DNA of 64,000 nucleotides from Comamonas avium (GCF_014836675.1 NZ_JACSQK010000004.1:62001-126000), one strand, 5' to 3'. Shown: positions 18,105 to 28,032, counted from the stretch's first letter. Notes: generated from the sequence alone by a model not told the origin. Numbers and translations: made by a program.

Positions 18105-19070
18105 GTGGAATACAAGGACTACTACAAGATCCTCGGCGTTGCCAAAGACGCCAGCGCGGATGAAATCAAAAAAGCCTATCGCAAGATGGCGCGCAAATAC
18201 CACCCAGACATCAGCAAAGAGCCTGATGCTGCACTGCGCATGGCCGAAGTCAATGAAGCCAATGCCGTACTGTCAGACGCAGAAAAACGCAAAGCCTATG
18301 ACCAGCTGGGCGATGCCAGCCAGTTTGCCCACAGCGGTGCCGGGCACGCCTCAGGCTTTCAGGCACCGCCCGGCTGGGATGGGCAGAACTTTCACTTTCA
18401 CCACAGCAGTACAGATGCCGACAACGCCGACTACAGCAGCTTTTTTGAAGAGCTGTTTGGTCGTGGGCAGCGCGCACGCCGCAGTGGGCCGCCACCGGAT
18501 ATGCGAGGGCAGGACCAGCACTCATCCATTGAACTGGAAGTACCCGACAGCTACAGCGGCGGCATGCGCGTATTGCGCCTGCGTGGTGTGCGCCTGGATG
18601 CACAGGGCCACGCCGTAGAAGACGAGCGTGAACTGCAAGTGACCATTCCCAAAGGGGTGTACGAGGGCCAGATGATTCGCCTGGCCGGGCAAGGTGCACC
18701 CGGCTACGGCAAAGGACAGGCCGGTGATTTGCTGCTGGAGGTGCGCTTCAAGGACGACAAACGCTGGCACACCCAGGGCAAAGATGTGTATCAGCAACTG
18801 CCTTTAGCACCTTGGGAGGCCGCTCTGGGTGGCCCGGTGGAGTTCAAGACCTTGGCGGGCACGCTGGAGATCAATATCCCGCCTGGCTCACAGGCAGGGC
18901 GCAAACTGCGCGTCAAAGGCAAGGGGTTGCCCAGCCGCACCCCAGGAGACTTGTACTTGGTCATACAAATCATCGTCCCCCCCGTGTTTGACGACAACCA
19001 GCGCAAAGCCTACGAATCACTGTCCAAAGCCTTTGCAGGGCGCAACCCTCGTACAGGAGATGCCGCATGA
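18105..19070 (+). CDS. cbpA: Curved-DNA-binding DnaJ-class co-chaperone CbpA
   Basis: 321 residues with a GTG start fixed by a strong AGGAGG ribosome site 5 bases upstream. The J domain (residues about 2-67) has YYKILGVAKDASADEIKKAY and the HPD tripeptide in KYHPDIS, needed to stimulate DnaK ATPase. A Gly/Phe-containing linker (about 70-130) and two C-terminal substrate-binding beta domains follow (LEVPDSYSGGMRVLRLRG, PGYGKGQAGDLLLEV, GKGLPSRTPGDLYLVI). There is no zinc finger, which separates it from DnaJ. It overlaps cbpM by 4 bases. Confidence 0.94.
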   Translation: MEYKDYYKILGVAKDASADEIKKAYRKMARKYHPDISKEPDAALRMAEVNEANAVLSDAEKRKAYDQLGDASQFAHSGAGHASGFQAPPGWDGQNFHFHHSSTDADNADYSSFFEELFGRGQRARRSGPPPDMRGQDQHSSIELEVPDSYSGGMRVLRLRGVRLDAQGHAVEDERELQVTIPKGVYEGQMIRLAGQGAPGYGKGQAGDLLLEVRFKDDKRWHTQGKDVYQQLPLAPWEAALGGPVEFKTLAGTLEINIPPGSQAGRKLRVKGKGLPSRTPGDLYLVIQIIVPPVFDDNQRKAYESLSKAFAGRNPRTGDAA

Positions 19071-19384
19071 GCACCCCCTTTTACACTCCACCCGATGTAC
19101 TGGATGCCCAGGCCCTGACGCTGGAGCAACTGGCCCATGCCTGCCGTATGCAGCCGCAATGGGTGGTCGAGCGCGTAACCACCGGCGTATTGCAGTACGA
19201 CATTGGCGATGACGCCATGCCACAAGAAGCACCCCCCACCTGGCGCTTTAGCACCCACACCGTGCTGCGCGCCCGCCGCATTGCACAGCTGGAACGCACG
19301 TTTGATGCAGACCCGCAATTGGCAGCCATGACCGTCGATTTGATGGAAGAAGTGCGGCAGTTACGCCGTCGCCTCAAAGGCTGA
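19067..19384 (+). CDS. cbpM: Chaperone modulator CbpM
   Basis: 105 residues, starting inside the cbpA stop (ATGA overlap), which implies translational coupling. CbpM binds the J domain of CbpA and inhibits its co-chaperone and DNA-binding activities. The MerR-like helical segment LTLEQLAHACRMQPQWVVER, then the R-rich helix VLRARRIAQLERTFDADPQ, and the C-terminal MTVDLMEEVRQLRRRL fit the family. Assignment rests on these features and the conserved neighbourhood. Confidence 0.85.
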   Translation: MSTPFYTPPDVLDAQALTLEQLAHACRMQPQWVVERVTTGVLQYDIGDDAMPQEAPPTWRFSTHTVLRARRIAQLERTFDADPQLAAMTVDLMEEVRQLRRRLKG

Positions 19385-19484
19385 TCAACATCTGCTTGAC
19401 CCAACCTGTGCCGCATCCCGGATAATTCCTGCCTGTTTCTGGCGGCCGCTTTGCCGCGACCGTCCACATCAAGGAATTTGAGTT

Positions 19485-22178
19485 TTGTCCACATCTGACG
19501 TTTCCACGCCCCACCAGAACAACAACGGCGTGCAGACCCCCTCTTCTTCGCCTTTGACCGCCCCGATTGAAGGGCACACGCCCATGATGGCGCAGTACGT
19601 GCGCATCAAGGCGGAGTACCCCGACACCCTGGTGCTCTACCGCATGGGCGATTTTTATGAAGTCTTCTGGGGTGATGCTGAAAAGGCTGCACGCCTGCTC
19701 GACATCACGCTGACCACGCGCGGCCAGTCAGCAGGCTTTCCCGTAGCGATGGCTGGCGTCCCTTTCCACGCGCTGGAAGGTTACTTGGCGCGCCTGATCA
19801 AAATGGGCGAATCCGTTGCGATCTGCGAACAAGTCGGTGAAGTCGGTGCCAGCAAAGGGCCGGTGGAGCGCAAAGTCGTGCGCGTGGTGACTCCCGGCAC
19901 TTTGACCGATGCCGAACTGCTGAGCGACAAACAAGAGGCCATGCTGGTGTCGCTGCACACATCAGGCCGCCAGCGCTGTGGCCTGGCGTGGATGAGCGTG
20001 ACACAGGGGCGCATTCATTTGGCCGAATGCGGCCAGGACGAATTGGGCGAATGGCTGGCACGCATTGCCCCCAGTGAAGTGATTTACAGCGCAGGTGTGA
20101 CCGAGCGTTTTGAGCAAGGGCTCTTTGCCCTCAAGCACAGCGGCACTATCTCCTGCCCGCTCAGCCCGCGCCCTGACTGGCAATTTGATACGGGCTTGGG
20201 GGAGCGCAAACTGCTGGAGCTGCTGGGCGCAGCCAGCCTGAAGGCCTGGGAGGCCGAAGCACTGCCCCTGGCCCATGCCGCCAGCGCCGCACTGCTGAGC
20301 TATGCCGAGCACACGCAAGGGCGCAACCTCACGCACATTCACAGCCTGCAGGTGCAGCGCGATGACCAGCTGATTAACCTGCCGCCCACCACACGCCGCA
20401 ATCTGGAGCTGGTCAAGACACTGCGTGGCGAAGACAGCCCGACACTGTTTTCACTGCTGGACACCTGCATGACCGGCATGGGCAGCCGCTTGCTCAAAAC
20501 GTGGCTGCTGGAGCCGCAGCGCGAGCGCGCCGAACCGATTGCCCGCTTGAACGCCACCGAGGTACTGCGCGGCAACGATGCTCTGGGCGGCTCCATGCCT
20601 TGGCAGGCACTGCGCGCAGAGCTCAAAGGCGTCAGCGATGTAGAGCGCATCACTGCCCGCACCGCACTGCGTCAGGTCCGCCCGCGTGAGCTGGTGGCTT
20701 TGGGCAAGACACTGCAAAAAGCACAGTTGCTCGCGCAGACCCAGGCATCGCCCTCGGCCTATTTGAACCAGATTTTTCAGGACCTGGTGCCACCATCCGA
20801 CTGTGCCGATTTGCTGGCACGCGCCATCATGGATGAGCCCTCCGCGCTCGTGCGCGATGGCGGCGTGATTGCCACCGGCTTTGATGCCGAGCTCGATGAG
20901 CTGCGCAGCATTCAGAACAACTGCGATGAATTCTTGCTGGAGCTGGAAGCCAAAGAAAAACTGCTCACCAACATTCCGAACCTGCGTGTCCAGTTCAACA
21001 AGGTGCATGGCTTTTACATTGAAATCACCAACAGCTACAAAGATGTGGTGCCAGCGCGCTACCAGCGCCGCCAGACACTGAAAAATGCGGAACGCTACAT
21101 CACCCCAGAGCTCAAGGCCTTTGAAGACAAAGCCCTGAGCGCCCAGGAGCGAGCCCTGCAGCGTGAAAAGATGCTGTTTGAACGCATCCTGGATCAGCTG
21201 CAGCCCCATGTACCCCATCTGACCCGCGTGGCACAGGCCATTGCGGCACTTGACGTGCTGTGCACGCTGGCCGAACGCTCACTCACGCTGAACTGGAGCA
21301 AGCCCACATTCAGCAGCGTTCCCTGCATTGAGATTGAGGGTGGCCGCCACCCGGTGGTGGAAGCGCGCATGGCTGAAACATCCAGCGGCAGCTTTATAGC
21401 CAATCACACACGCATGAATGTGAACACACGCATGCAAGTGATTACCGGGCCGAACATGGGCGGCAAGTCGACCTATATGCGCCAGGTGGCCCTGATTGTG
21501 CTGCTGGCCAGCATGGGCAGCTACGTGCCTGCTGCAGCCTGCCATCTGGGGCCGATTGACGCCATTCACACCCGCATTGGCGCCGCTGACGATTTGGCCA
21601 ACGCCCAGTCCACCTTCATGATGGAGATGACTGAGGCTGCGCAGATTTTGCACGCCGCCACCCCACACAGCCTGGTGCTGATGGATGAAATTGGCCGGGG
21701 CACCAGCACCTTTGACGGCCTGGCCCTGGCCAGCGGCATTGCCACGCAGCTGCATGACAAAACCAAGGCTTTCACGCTGTTTGCCACCCACTACTTTGAA
21801 CTAACAGAATTGCCTGCCAAGGCCAAGGCGGCGGTGAATGTGCACGTGGGTGCGGTGGAATCGGGCAGCGATATTGTGTTCCTGCACGAAATTCAGCCCG
21901 GCCCGGCCAGCCGCAGCTATGGCGTGCAAGTGGCCAAGCTGGCGGGCATGCCCGCTGCCGTGCTCAACCACGCGCGCCATACGCTACAAGCGCTGGAAGC
22001 GCGCGATGAGGCTGGTCAGGATCAGGTTGACCTGTTTGCCGCCCCCCCCATGCCCGAGTCGGCCCTGCAAGCGACCCCTGTGGAAGACGCGCTGGCGCAG
22101 ATCAACCCCGACGCACTCAGCCCCCGTGAAGCGCTGGAAGCTCTGTATCTGCTCAAAAAGCTGACCCAGCGCACTTAA
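19485..22178 (+). CDS. mutS: DNA mismatch repair protein MutS
   Basis: Recognises mismatches and starts repair with MutL. 897 residues from a TTG at 19485, chosen because AAGGAA lies 8 bases upstream; the first ATG would be at 19584, just before the conserved domain. The mismatch-wedging Phe-X-Glu motif is in RMGDFYEVF (Phe57, Glu59). The ATPase has Walker [10 protein letters not shown] (about 654-662), Walker [17 protein letters not shown], and [11 protein letters not shown]. The C-terminal tail ([11 protein letters not shown] region) ends with a helix like the family's tetramerisation helix. The first 33 residues are a polar leader. Confidence 0.96.
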   Translation: MSTSDVSTPHQNNNGVQTPSSSPLTAPIEGHTPMMAQYVRIKAEYPDTLVLYRMGDFYEVFWGDAEKAARLLDITLTTRGQSAGFPVAMAGVPFHALEGYLARLIKMGESVAICEQVGEVGASKGPVERKVVRVVTPGTLTDAELLSDKQEAMLVSLHTSGRQRCGLAWMSVTQGRIHLAECGQDELGEWLARIAPSEVIYSAGVTERFEQGLFALKHSGTISCPLSPRPDWQFDTGLGERKLLELLGAASLKAWEAEALPLAHAASAALLSYAEHTQGRNLTHIHSLQVQRDDQLINLPPTTRRNLELVKTLRGEDSPTLFSLLDTCMTGMGSRLLKTWLLEPQRERAEPIARLNATEVLRGNDALGGSMPWQALRAELKGVSDVERITARTALRQVRPRELVALGKTLQKAQLLAQTQASPSAYLNQIFQDLVPPSDCADLLARAIMDEPSALVRDGGVIATGFDAELDELRSIQNNCDEFLLELEAKEKLLTNIPNLRVQFNKVHGFYIEITNSYKDVVPARYQRRQTLKNAERYITPELKAFEDKALSAQERALQREKMLFERILDQLQPHVPHLTRVAQAIAALDVLCTLAERSLTLNWSKPTFSSVPCIEIEGGRHPVVEARMAETSSGSFIANHTRMNVNTRMQVITGPNMGGKSTYMRQVALIVLLASMGSYVPAAACHLGPIDAIHTRIGAADDLANAQSTFMMEMTEAAQILHAATPHSLVLMDEIGRGTSTFDGLALASGIATQLHDKTKAFTLFATHYFELTELPAKAKAAVNVHVGAVESGSDIVFLHEIQPGPASRSYGVQVAKLAGMPAAVLNHARHTLQALEARDEAGQDQVDLFAAPPMPESALQATPVEDALAQINPDALSPREALEALYLLKKLTQRT

Positions 22179-22251
22179 ACATTCGGTCATACTTTCTGCG
22201 GCCCACAGGAATACACTTGCTTGCTGAAAGCCGCTCTCTGCCTGAAATTTC

Positions 22252-23073
22252 ATGACTTACTGCATCGCCATCAAGCTCAACGCCGGTCTCGTCTTCCTGT
22301 CGGATTCGCGCACCAATGCCGGTCTCGACCAGATCAACTCTTTCCGCAAGATGATGATCTACGAGAAGCAGGACGACCGCTTTATGGCACTGCTGTCGGC
22401 GGGCAATCTGTCCATCTCGCAGTCAGTGCGCGAGCTGTTGCAGACCATGACGATTCGCGACGACGCCACGGGCGAGGTGCTGACCATCTGGAATGCCAAG
22501 AGCATGTTTGACGCCACGCGTGTGCTGGGAGCTGCCGTGCGCCATGTGTATGACAGAGACGGCATGGCCCTCAAACGCGCAGGCGTGGACTTCAATGTCT
22601 CCATGCTGTTTGGCGGGCAAATCCGGGGCGAAGGCATGCGCCTGTTCCAAGTCTACTCGGCAGGCAACTTCATTGAAGCTACGGCAGAAACGCCGTATTT
22701 CCAGATTGGGGAGGCCAAGTACGGCAAACCCGTGCTGGACCGCGTGCTCACCCCGGATCTGCCACTGGATGAAGCCGCCAAATGCGCGCTGGTATCCATG
22801 GACAGCACGCTCAAGTCCAACCTTTCTGTGGGCCTGCCGCTGGACCTGGCGGTGTATGACATCGACAGCTTGCGCTGCGACAAGCTGGTGTGCATTGACG
22901 AAGACAACCCCTACTTCCAAATGCTGCGCGGCAACTGGGGCAAGCGCCTGCGTGAAGTGTTTGACAGCATTGAGGACCCGCAGTGGTTCGGCGGCAACAG
23001 CACCGTCCCACTGGTGATGGACAAACCCAGCCCCATCAAGAAAATCACCACTCCTGAAGAAAAACTGATCTAG
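22252..23073 (+). CDS. Anbu-type proteasome-like peptidase
   Basis: 273 residues, related to proteasome beta subunits (Ntn hydrolase) and to HslV. After Met removal Thr2 becomes the N-terminal nucleophile (MTYCIAIKLNAGLVFLSDSR). Asp18 and Lys33 (in SFRKMM) occupy the positions of the proteasome Asp17 and Lys33 class of active-site residues, so the enzyme looks catalytically complete. Other Anbu-like stretches are VDFNVSMLFGGQIRGEGMRL and TPYFQIGEAKYGKPVLDR. In many bacteria Anbu travels with an ATP-grasp protein, an alpha-E protein and a transglutaminase. None of these is here; its neighbours are mutS and a hydrolase. Cellular substrates are unknown. Confidence 0.9.
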   Translation: MTYCIAIKLNAGLVFLSDSRTNAGLDQINSFRKMMIYEKQDDRFMALLSAGNLSISQSVRELLQTMTIRDDATGEVLTIWNAKSMFDATRVLGAAVRHVYDRDGMALKRAGVDFNVSMLFGGQIRGEGMRLFQVYSAGNFIEATAETPYFQIGEAKYGKPVLDRVLTPDLPLDEAAKCALVSMDSTLKSNLSVGLPLDLAVYDIDSLRCDKLVCIDEDNPYFQMLRGNWGKRLREVFDSIEDPQWFGGNSTVPLVMDKPSPIKKITTPEEKLI

Positions 23074-23109
23074 TGCGCGGCAAGGTCTGCGTGCACCACC
23101 GAGCAACGC

Positions 23110-23931
23110 ATGCAACCCTTGATCTTCTCGCACGCCAACAGCTTTCCTGCTGGCACTTACCGCCTCTTGTTTGCACTGCTGCGCGAGCGCGGTTTTGACG
23201 TACATGCGCTGGACCGCTTTGGCCACGACGCACGCTACCCCGTCACCAGCAACTGGCCACACCTGGTGCAGCAACTGGCCGACTTTGCCACCCCTTTGGT
23301 CCAGCGCTGGGGCCAGCCCGCGCTCATGGTGGGCCACTCACTGGGGGGCTTTGTCAGTGTCATGACGGCTGCGCAGCACCCGCATCTGGCGCGCGGGGTG
23401 CTCATGCTGGACTCGCCACTCATCAGTGGCTGGCGCGCCACTTCGCTGGAAGTTGCCAAGCGCACCCAGCTGGTAGGCAATGTGTCACCCGGAAAAATCA
23501 GCCGCAAGCGCCGCAACATCTGGCCCAGCCGCGCAGAGGCTTTGACCCTGTTCCAGAGCAAAAAAGCCTTTGCACGCTGGCATCCCCAAGTACTGCAAGA
23601 CTATGTTGACCATGGGCTGGATGCCAACGCAGACGGCCACGTCACCCTGCACTTCAGCCGCGAAGAAGAAACCGCCATCTACAACAACCTGCCCCACAAC
23701 CTCAATGCCTTGCTGCGCCGCCACCCACTGCGCTGCCCTGTGGCCTTCATTGGCGGCATGTATTCCAAAGAAATGAAACAGGTGGGCATGGACATGACGC
23801 TGCGTATCACCCACGGGCGCACCATGCTGGTCGATGGCGGCCACCTTTTCCCCATGGAGCAACCGCATGTCACCGCTGCAGCCATTGAAGCGAGCTTGCT
23901 CAATCTGGATGTTGCTGCTGCAAAACTTTAA
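23110..23931 (+). CDS. Alpha/beta hydrolase
   Basis: 273 residues. The fold is marked by the oxyanion start PLIFSHANSFPAGTYR, the nucleophile elbow GHSLGGFVS (Ser about 79), and a C-terminal His in LVDGGHLFPME. An acidic residue candidate lies in the FIGGMYSKEMKQVG region. Closest in character to lipase or esterase-like hydrolases with no known substrate. It starts 36 bases after the Anbu gene on the same strand, so the two may form an operon. An AT-rich repeat follows it. Confidence 0.85.
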   Translation: MQPLIFSHANSFPAGTYRLLFALLRERGFDVHALDRFGHDARYPVTSNWPHLVQQLADFATPLVQRWGQPALMVGHSLGGFVSVMTAAQHPHLARGVLMLDSPLISGWRATSLEVAKRTQLVGNVSPGKISRKRRNIWPSRAEALTLFQSKKAFARWHPQVLQDYVDHGLDANADGHVTLHFSREEETAIYNNLPHNLNALLRRHPLRCPVAFIGGMYSKEMKQVGMDMTLRITHGRTMLVDGGHLFPMEQPHVTAAAIEASLLNLDVAAAKL

Positions 23932-23969
23932 AAAAAGAAGCGTCAAGCTCTTGTAAAACCTTGACTTTG

Positions 23970-24030
23970 ATGTGTTTTTATATCTGAAAACCAATTAATT
24001 CAAGCACTGATAGCTATTCTTTTATAAGAA
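23970..24030. repeat. AT-rich intergenic repeat, copy B (right half)
   Basis: TTTATATCTGAAAACC, then AATTAATTCAAG, then the right-end core AAGCACTGATAGCT (24002-24015). The 25 bases leading to TAGCT match copy C at 28106-28130 with only three differences. The left end is not clear. Confidence 0.6.
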
Positions 24031-24045
24031 CTCAGAAAGAATGCA

Positions 24046-24414
24046 ATGGCCTTGGATTACCTAGATTTTGAATACAGCGAAGACGAAGACAGCAATGGCA
24101 CCTGGGACGCCATGGCCAGCGTGGCCGATCACCGCTGGGGTGCTTTGCTTGCCGAAGTGTGCAACGTATTGCGCTGGGCCAGCCAGGAGTTCCGTGGCCG
24201 CCGAGGCCCACTCGATGAGGGTGGAGACTGGGACTACGACCTCAGCGCCCAGGACGACGACAATGGCCGCGCACTGAAGATTCGCTGGTCAGCCAGCACC
24301 GCAGGCATCGATGCCGAAGCGCCGCAGCCAGGCAGCTACACCACCTTGACGCTGACCCTCACCGGCAATGCGGCCTTTGGCGATGCATTGCGCCAAAAGT
24401 TTGAACTGGAATAA
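24046..24414 (+). CDS. Hypothetical acidic protein
   Basis: 122 residues, no signal peptide and no membrane span. The N-terminal part is strongly acidic (MALDYLDFEYSEDEDSNG), followed by WGALLAEVCNVLRWASQEFRG and a beta-rich C-terminal half ending TLTLTLTGNAAFGDALRQKF. I do not recognise a known domain. It reads as a real gene because its composition matches neighbouring genes and the frame is intact right up to the tRNA-Gly gene. Lies between copy B of the repeat and the tRNA. Confidence 0.7.
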   Translation: MALDYLDFEYSEDEDSNGTWDAMASVADHRWGALLAEVCNVLRWASQEFRGRRGPLDEGGDWDYDLSAQDDDNGRALKIRWSASTAGIDAEAPQPGSYTTLTLTLTGNAAFGDALRQKFELE

Positions 24415-24447
24415 ACAGAAATAAAAATGCCACGACCGGGCAAAAGA

Positions 24448-24521
24448 TGGAGCGGGTGATGGGAATCGAACCCACGCTATTTGCTTGGGAAGCAAAAGTT
24501 CTACCATTGAACTACACCCGC
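24448..24521 (-). tRNA. tRNA-Gly (anticodon CCC), CCA encoded
   Basis: On the minus strand a full cloverleaf: acceptor GCGGGTG with CACCCGC, D arm GTTC/GAAC, anticodon stem TTTGC/GCAAA with loop TTCCCAA (anticodon CCC), a T arm with TTCGATT, discriminator T, and an encoded 3' CCA at 24448-24450. It decodes GGG. Confidence 0.96.
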
Positions 24522-24630
24522 TTATGACGCTGTCTGCGTGAACACGCAGGGCACCAACCGGGTGTCAATTTATCACAGCCACGGCCCCCGCAATAGCGGC
24601 CACCGTGTGGTTACACCAGAAATTTGAGCA

Positions 24631-25146
24631 ATGACAAGCACCCCTTCACCCGCTCCCTACGCAGTTTTGATGGTTTGCATGGGCAATATTTGCCGCAGCC
24701 CTAGCGCGCACGGTGTGCTGCGAGAGATGGTCAAAGCGCGCGGCTGGAGTGATTGGTTCACCGTCGATTCCTGCGGCACCCATGCCTATCACGTGGGTGA
24801 AGAGCCTGACCGCCGCAGCCAAAAACATGCGCTGCTGCGTGGCTATGACCTGAGCGACCTGCGTGCACGCCAGCTCACGCGCGAAGACTTTGAGCGCCAT
24901 GACCTGGTGCTGGTGATGGACCACGAGAACATGGCCCGCGCACAGGCACTGTGCCCGCCTGCGCAGCGCCACAAACTGCACCGGCTCACCGAGTTTTGCC
25001 GAGAGATGCGCAGCGCCGTCGTGCCAGACCCTTATTACGGTGGTGATCAAGGCTTTGAGCACGTTCTCAATCTGATTGAGGACGCCTGCCTGGGCGTACT
25101 GGCTCACGTGCAAAAAGAGCACATCAAAGAGAACCTGAACGGTTAA
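24631..25146 (+). CDS. Low-molecular-weight protein-tyrosine phosphatase
   Basis: 171 residues. The catalytic P-loop C-X5-R is C16-MGNIC-R22 followed by Ser, and the general-acid Asp is in VPDPYYGG (Asp133). These define the low-molecular-weight tyrosine phosphatase family, which includes Wzb-type enzymes that act on capsule or exopolysaccharide kinases. No capsule genes are nearby, so a broader role is possible. Preceded by a tRNA gene and followed by a long gene-free stretch. Confidence 0.93.
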   Translation: MTSTPSPAPYAVLMVCMGNICRSPSAHGVLREMVKARGWSDWFTVDSCGTHAYHVGEEPDRRSQKHALLRGYDLSDLRARQLTREDFERHDLVLVMDHENMARAQALCPPAQRHKLHRLTEFCREMRSAVVPDPYYGGDQGFEHVLNLIEDACLGVLAHVQKEHIKENLNG

Positions 25147-25589
25147 AACGCGGCTTGCGGGCCCAGCAACTGCTTGGAATGAACCTGTGGCTGGCGCATG
25201 AAGGGCTGTGCAACGCGGCCAAAAAGCCACATCTTTCGCCAATGACGTCGAATAACACGCCCCCTGGCACCCGGCTGCGCACGGCATGCACGGCACAGCG
25301 CAGCCACGCAAACTCACGCGCGTTTTCTGGCGCTTTATGCTGCTTTCATGCGCAGACACCGTGGATACAGCAGCCTGCACGCATCGCCAACACCTAGTAA
25401 AAACCCTGCATTTGCCGCAAAAACAGCACTAAAAGTTCTTGTTTGCTGCGAACCGTCAAAAAGCCGTCAGCAAGCACAGAAGGTGCTCCGTAAAATCGCG
25501 CGACTGTGCATTCCTACAAGTCTGCAGGGCAGGCGTGGCCACACGCCTTGTCTGTACCTGCGGCACATATCGCGCTTTTTGGAGACACC
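25147..25589. other. Gene-free region before the TRAP permease genes
   Basis: 443 bases with no convincing gene; the short open frames here lack ribosome sites and family features. A TAAAAT hexamer at 25491-25496 could be the -10 of the dctQ promoter, but I find no good -35. No tRNA-like structure was seen. Confidence 0.5.
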
Positions 25590-26201
25590 ATGCAAGCACT
25601 CTTACGGCTCTCTCGGGGGATCGACTGGCTCAACGCCCAAGTCGGCAAATACGTTATCTGGCTCATTCTTGCAGCCACCATCGTCAGCAGCCTTAACGCT
25701 GTGGTGCGCAAAGTGTTCCACACCAGCTCCAATGCGTTCCTGGAAGTGCAGTGGTACTTCTTTGCTGCATCGTTTTTGCTGGCTGCTGGCTATACGCTGC
25801 TAGAGAAAGAGCACGTCAAGGTCGATGTGCTCAACGCCAAACTCAAACTACGCACCCGAGTGTGGATTGATGTGATTGGCTTTGCCTTCTTTCTCACGCC
25901 CATGTGCGCACTGGTTGTCTACTACGGCACGCCCTTCTTTTTGCAGGCCCTCAATTCCGGCGAAATGTCCAGCAACGCAGGTGGCCTGATCCGCTGGCCT
26001 GTGTATCTGATGATGCCCCTGGGCTTTGGCCTGCTGCTGCTGCAAGGCATCTCCGAGCTGATCAAGCGCATCGCTTTCCTGCAGGGACTGATTGACGACC
26101 CCATGGTCAAGATCGTGGCCAAAACACCTGAAGAAGAGTTGGCTGAAGCCATCCTCAAAGCCGAAGAAGAAGCGGCCCGCAACGGCGTCAACCGCGCCTG
26201 A
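25590..26201 (+). CDS. dctQ: TRAP transporter small permease (DctQ family)
   Basis: 203 residues with four membrane spans, starting MQALLRLSRGIDWLNAQVGK behind a GGAGA ribosome site. The small subunit pairs with DctM in the inner membrane. The family block WYFFAASFLLAAGYTLLEKEHVKVDVL (Glu-His-Val-Lys-Val-Asp) is present, and the C-terminal 40 residues form a charged cytoplasmic tail. It is 20 bases upstream of dctM. No binding-protein gene adjoins it; two candidates lie about 27 kb away at 54948 and 56203. Confidence 0.93.
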   Translation: MQALLRLSRGIDWLNAQVGKYVIWLILAATIVSSLNAVVRKVFHTSSNAFLEVQWYFFAASFLLAAGYTLLEKEHVKVDVLNAKLKLRTRVWIDVIGFAFFLTPMCALVVYYGTPFFLQALNSGEMSSNAGGLIRWPVYLMMPLGFGLLLLQGISELIKRIAFLQGLIDDPMVKIVAKTPEEELAEAILKAEEEAARNGVNRA

Positions 26202-26221
26202 GCGATAAGGGAGACATAGCT

Positions 26222-27979
26222 ATGGAATTTCTTGCAAACAATATGGCCCCGATCATGTTCGCGGGCCTCATCTGCTTTTTGCTGCTGGGCTTTCCCGTGG
26301 CATTCAGCCTGGGTGCCTGCGGCCTGTTTTTTGCCGTCATCGGTATTGAGCTGAACGTCTTGCCCGAAGCGCTGATGCAGGCGCTACCGCTGCGCATCTA
26401 CGGCATCATGCAAAACGAGACGATGCTGGCCATTCCGTTCTTTACGCTCATGGGGCTGATCCTAGAGCGAAGCGGCATGGCAGAAGACTTGCTTGACACC
26501 GTAGGCCAGCTGTTTGGTCCCATCCGCGGTGGTGTGGCCATTGCCGTGATTTTGGTGGGTGCCATGCTGGCCGCTACCACTGGTGTGGTGGCCGCGTCGG
26601 TGATCTCGATGGGTCTGATCTCGCTGCCCATCATGCTGCGCTACGGTTATGACCGCCGCATTGCCTCGGGCGTGATTGCCGCCTCGGGCACACTGGCACA
26701 GATCATTCCACCGTCACTGGTGCTGATCATCTTGGCCGACCAGCTGGGCCGCAGCGTGGGTGACCTGTACAAGGGCGCGTTCATCCCCGGCTTCATGCTG
26801 GTGGGTTTTTACATGATCTTCATTTTCCTGCTGGCTTTCTTTAAGCCAAACATGGTGCCTGCGCTGCCTCCGGAAGCGCGCAGCCTGAAGGAAAAAGACG
26901 GCTCCAGCGGACTGACATCGTTGCTGGTGCTCACCGTGCTGTGCGTGGGTGTGTCCATTTATGCTGCGCAGAACATGGAAACCATCCACACCTGGTTCAC
27001 CGGTGAAGTGGTAGACAAAGTCGCCAAGGACGAAACCATCGTGTTCTCGATGTGCTTTGGTGTGGCGCTGGCTTTTGTAGCGGCATCTATCAACCGCGTA
27101 ACGGGCATGGGCCTGCTGTCGCATGTGGCTGAAAAAGTCACGTTTGTACTGATCCCGCCGCTGCTGCTGATTTTCCTGGTACTGGGCACCATCTTTTTGG
27201 GCATTGCAACACCTACAGAAGGTGGTGCGATGGGTGCACTGGGTGCCATCATTTTGGCGCTCAGCCGCAAGCGTCTGAACTACCAATTGCTGCGCCAGGC
27301 GCTGGTGGGCACCACCAAGCTGTCGTGCTTTGTGATGTTCATTTTGATCGGTGCCACCATTTTTGGTCTGACGTTCCAGGGTGTCGATGGCCCGTTGTGG
27401 GTAGAACACCTGCTGGCCGATCTGCCTGGCGGCCAAGTGGGCTTCCTGATCATCGTGAACATCATGGTGTTCGTGCTGGCGTTCTTCCTGGACTTCTTTG
27501 AGCTGTCCTTCATCGTGGTGCCTTTGCTGGCCCCCGTGGCTGACAAGCTGGGCATTGATCTGGTGTGGTTTGGTGTACTGCTTGCAGTGAACATGCAGAC
27601 TTCCTTCATGCATCCGCCCTTTGGTTTTGCGCTGTTCTTCCTGCGCTCGGTCGCGCCAGACAAGGAATACACCGACAAGCTCACCAAAAAGCGTGTGGCA
27701 CCTGTGACCACCGAGCAAATTTACATGGGAGCCATTCCGTTCCTGTGCATTCAGCTGATGATGGTGGGCCTGATCATTGCCTTCCCCGGCATTGTCTCCA
27801 GCGGCATGGACGAAAAGGTGGATTACGACCTGGACGCCATTCGTGAGCAGATGGAGTCATCGATGCCCGCACCGATCGACTTTGACAATCCGTATATGGA
27901 ACAAAACGGCAGCAACCCCGGCAGTGAATCGCCAGCAGACGATCCACTCAAGGCCATGCAAGAGGCCATCGGCAAATAA
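26222..27979 (+). CDS. dctM: TRAP transporter large permease (DctM family, long form)
   Basis: 585 residues, longer than the usual 425. It has the DctM start MFAGLICFLLLGFPVAFSLG and AIPFFTLMGLILERSGMAEDLL, then AASGTLAQIIPPSLVLIILADQ and ATPTEGGAMGALGAI. Extra membrane segments in the middle (about 215-330) and the C-terminal tail are typical of the mannitol/chloroaromatic and keto-acid class (the Fcb and Tak systems). Sodium-driven uptake of an organic acid is the likely role; the substrate cannot be read. A strong terminator follows. Confidence 0.93.
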   Translation: MEFLANNMAPIMFAGLICFLLLGFPVAFSLGACGLFFAVIGIELNVLPEALMQALPLRIYGIMQNETMLAIPFFTLMGLILERSGMAEDLLDTVGQLFGPIRGGVAIAVILVGAMLAATTGVVAASVISMGLISLPIMLRYGYDRRIASGVIAASGTLAQIIPPSLVLIILADQLGRSVGDLYKGAFIPGFMLVGFYMIFIFLLAFFKPNMVPALPPEARSLKEKDGSSGLTSLLVLTVLCVGVSIYAAQNMETIHTWFTGEVVDKVAKDETIVFSMCFGVALAFVAASINRVTGMGLLSHVAEKVTFVLIPPLLLIFLVLGTIFLGIATPTEGGAMGALGAIILALSRKRLNYQLLRQALVGTTKLSCFVMFILIGATIFGLTFQGVDGPLWVEHLLADLPGGQVGFLIIVNIMVFVLAFFLDFFELSFIVVPLLAPVADKLGIDLVWFGVLLAVNMQTSFMHPPFGFALFFLRSVAPDKEYTDKLTKKRVAPVTTEQIYMGAIPFLCIQLMMVGLIIAFPGIVSSGMDEKVDYDLDAIREQMESSMPAPIDFDNPYMEQNGSNPGSESPADDPLKAMQEAIGK

Positions 27980-27993
27980 ACACGCCCCCTCAA

Positions 27994-28032
27994 ACAAGCC
28001 CCTGAGCGCCGCAAGGCCCGGGGGCTTTTTTT
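27994..28032 (+). terminator. Intrinsic terminator after dctM
   Basis: AAGCCCC pairs with GGGGGCTT, with an inner loop and a run of eight T ending at about 28032. It closes the dctQM operon. Confidence 0.85.

Noticed and set aside
25155-25397. Short open frame of 80 codons upstream of dctQ
   Set aside because: No ribosome site, no conserved features, and composition unlike neighbours.
26714-27718. A 334-codon open frame on the minus strand over dctM
   Set aside because: His/Gln-rich translation typical of antisense frames in GC-rich genes; dctM is clearly the coding strand.
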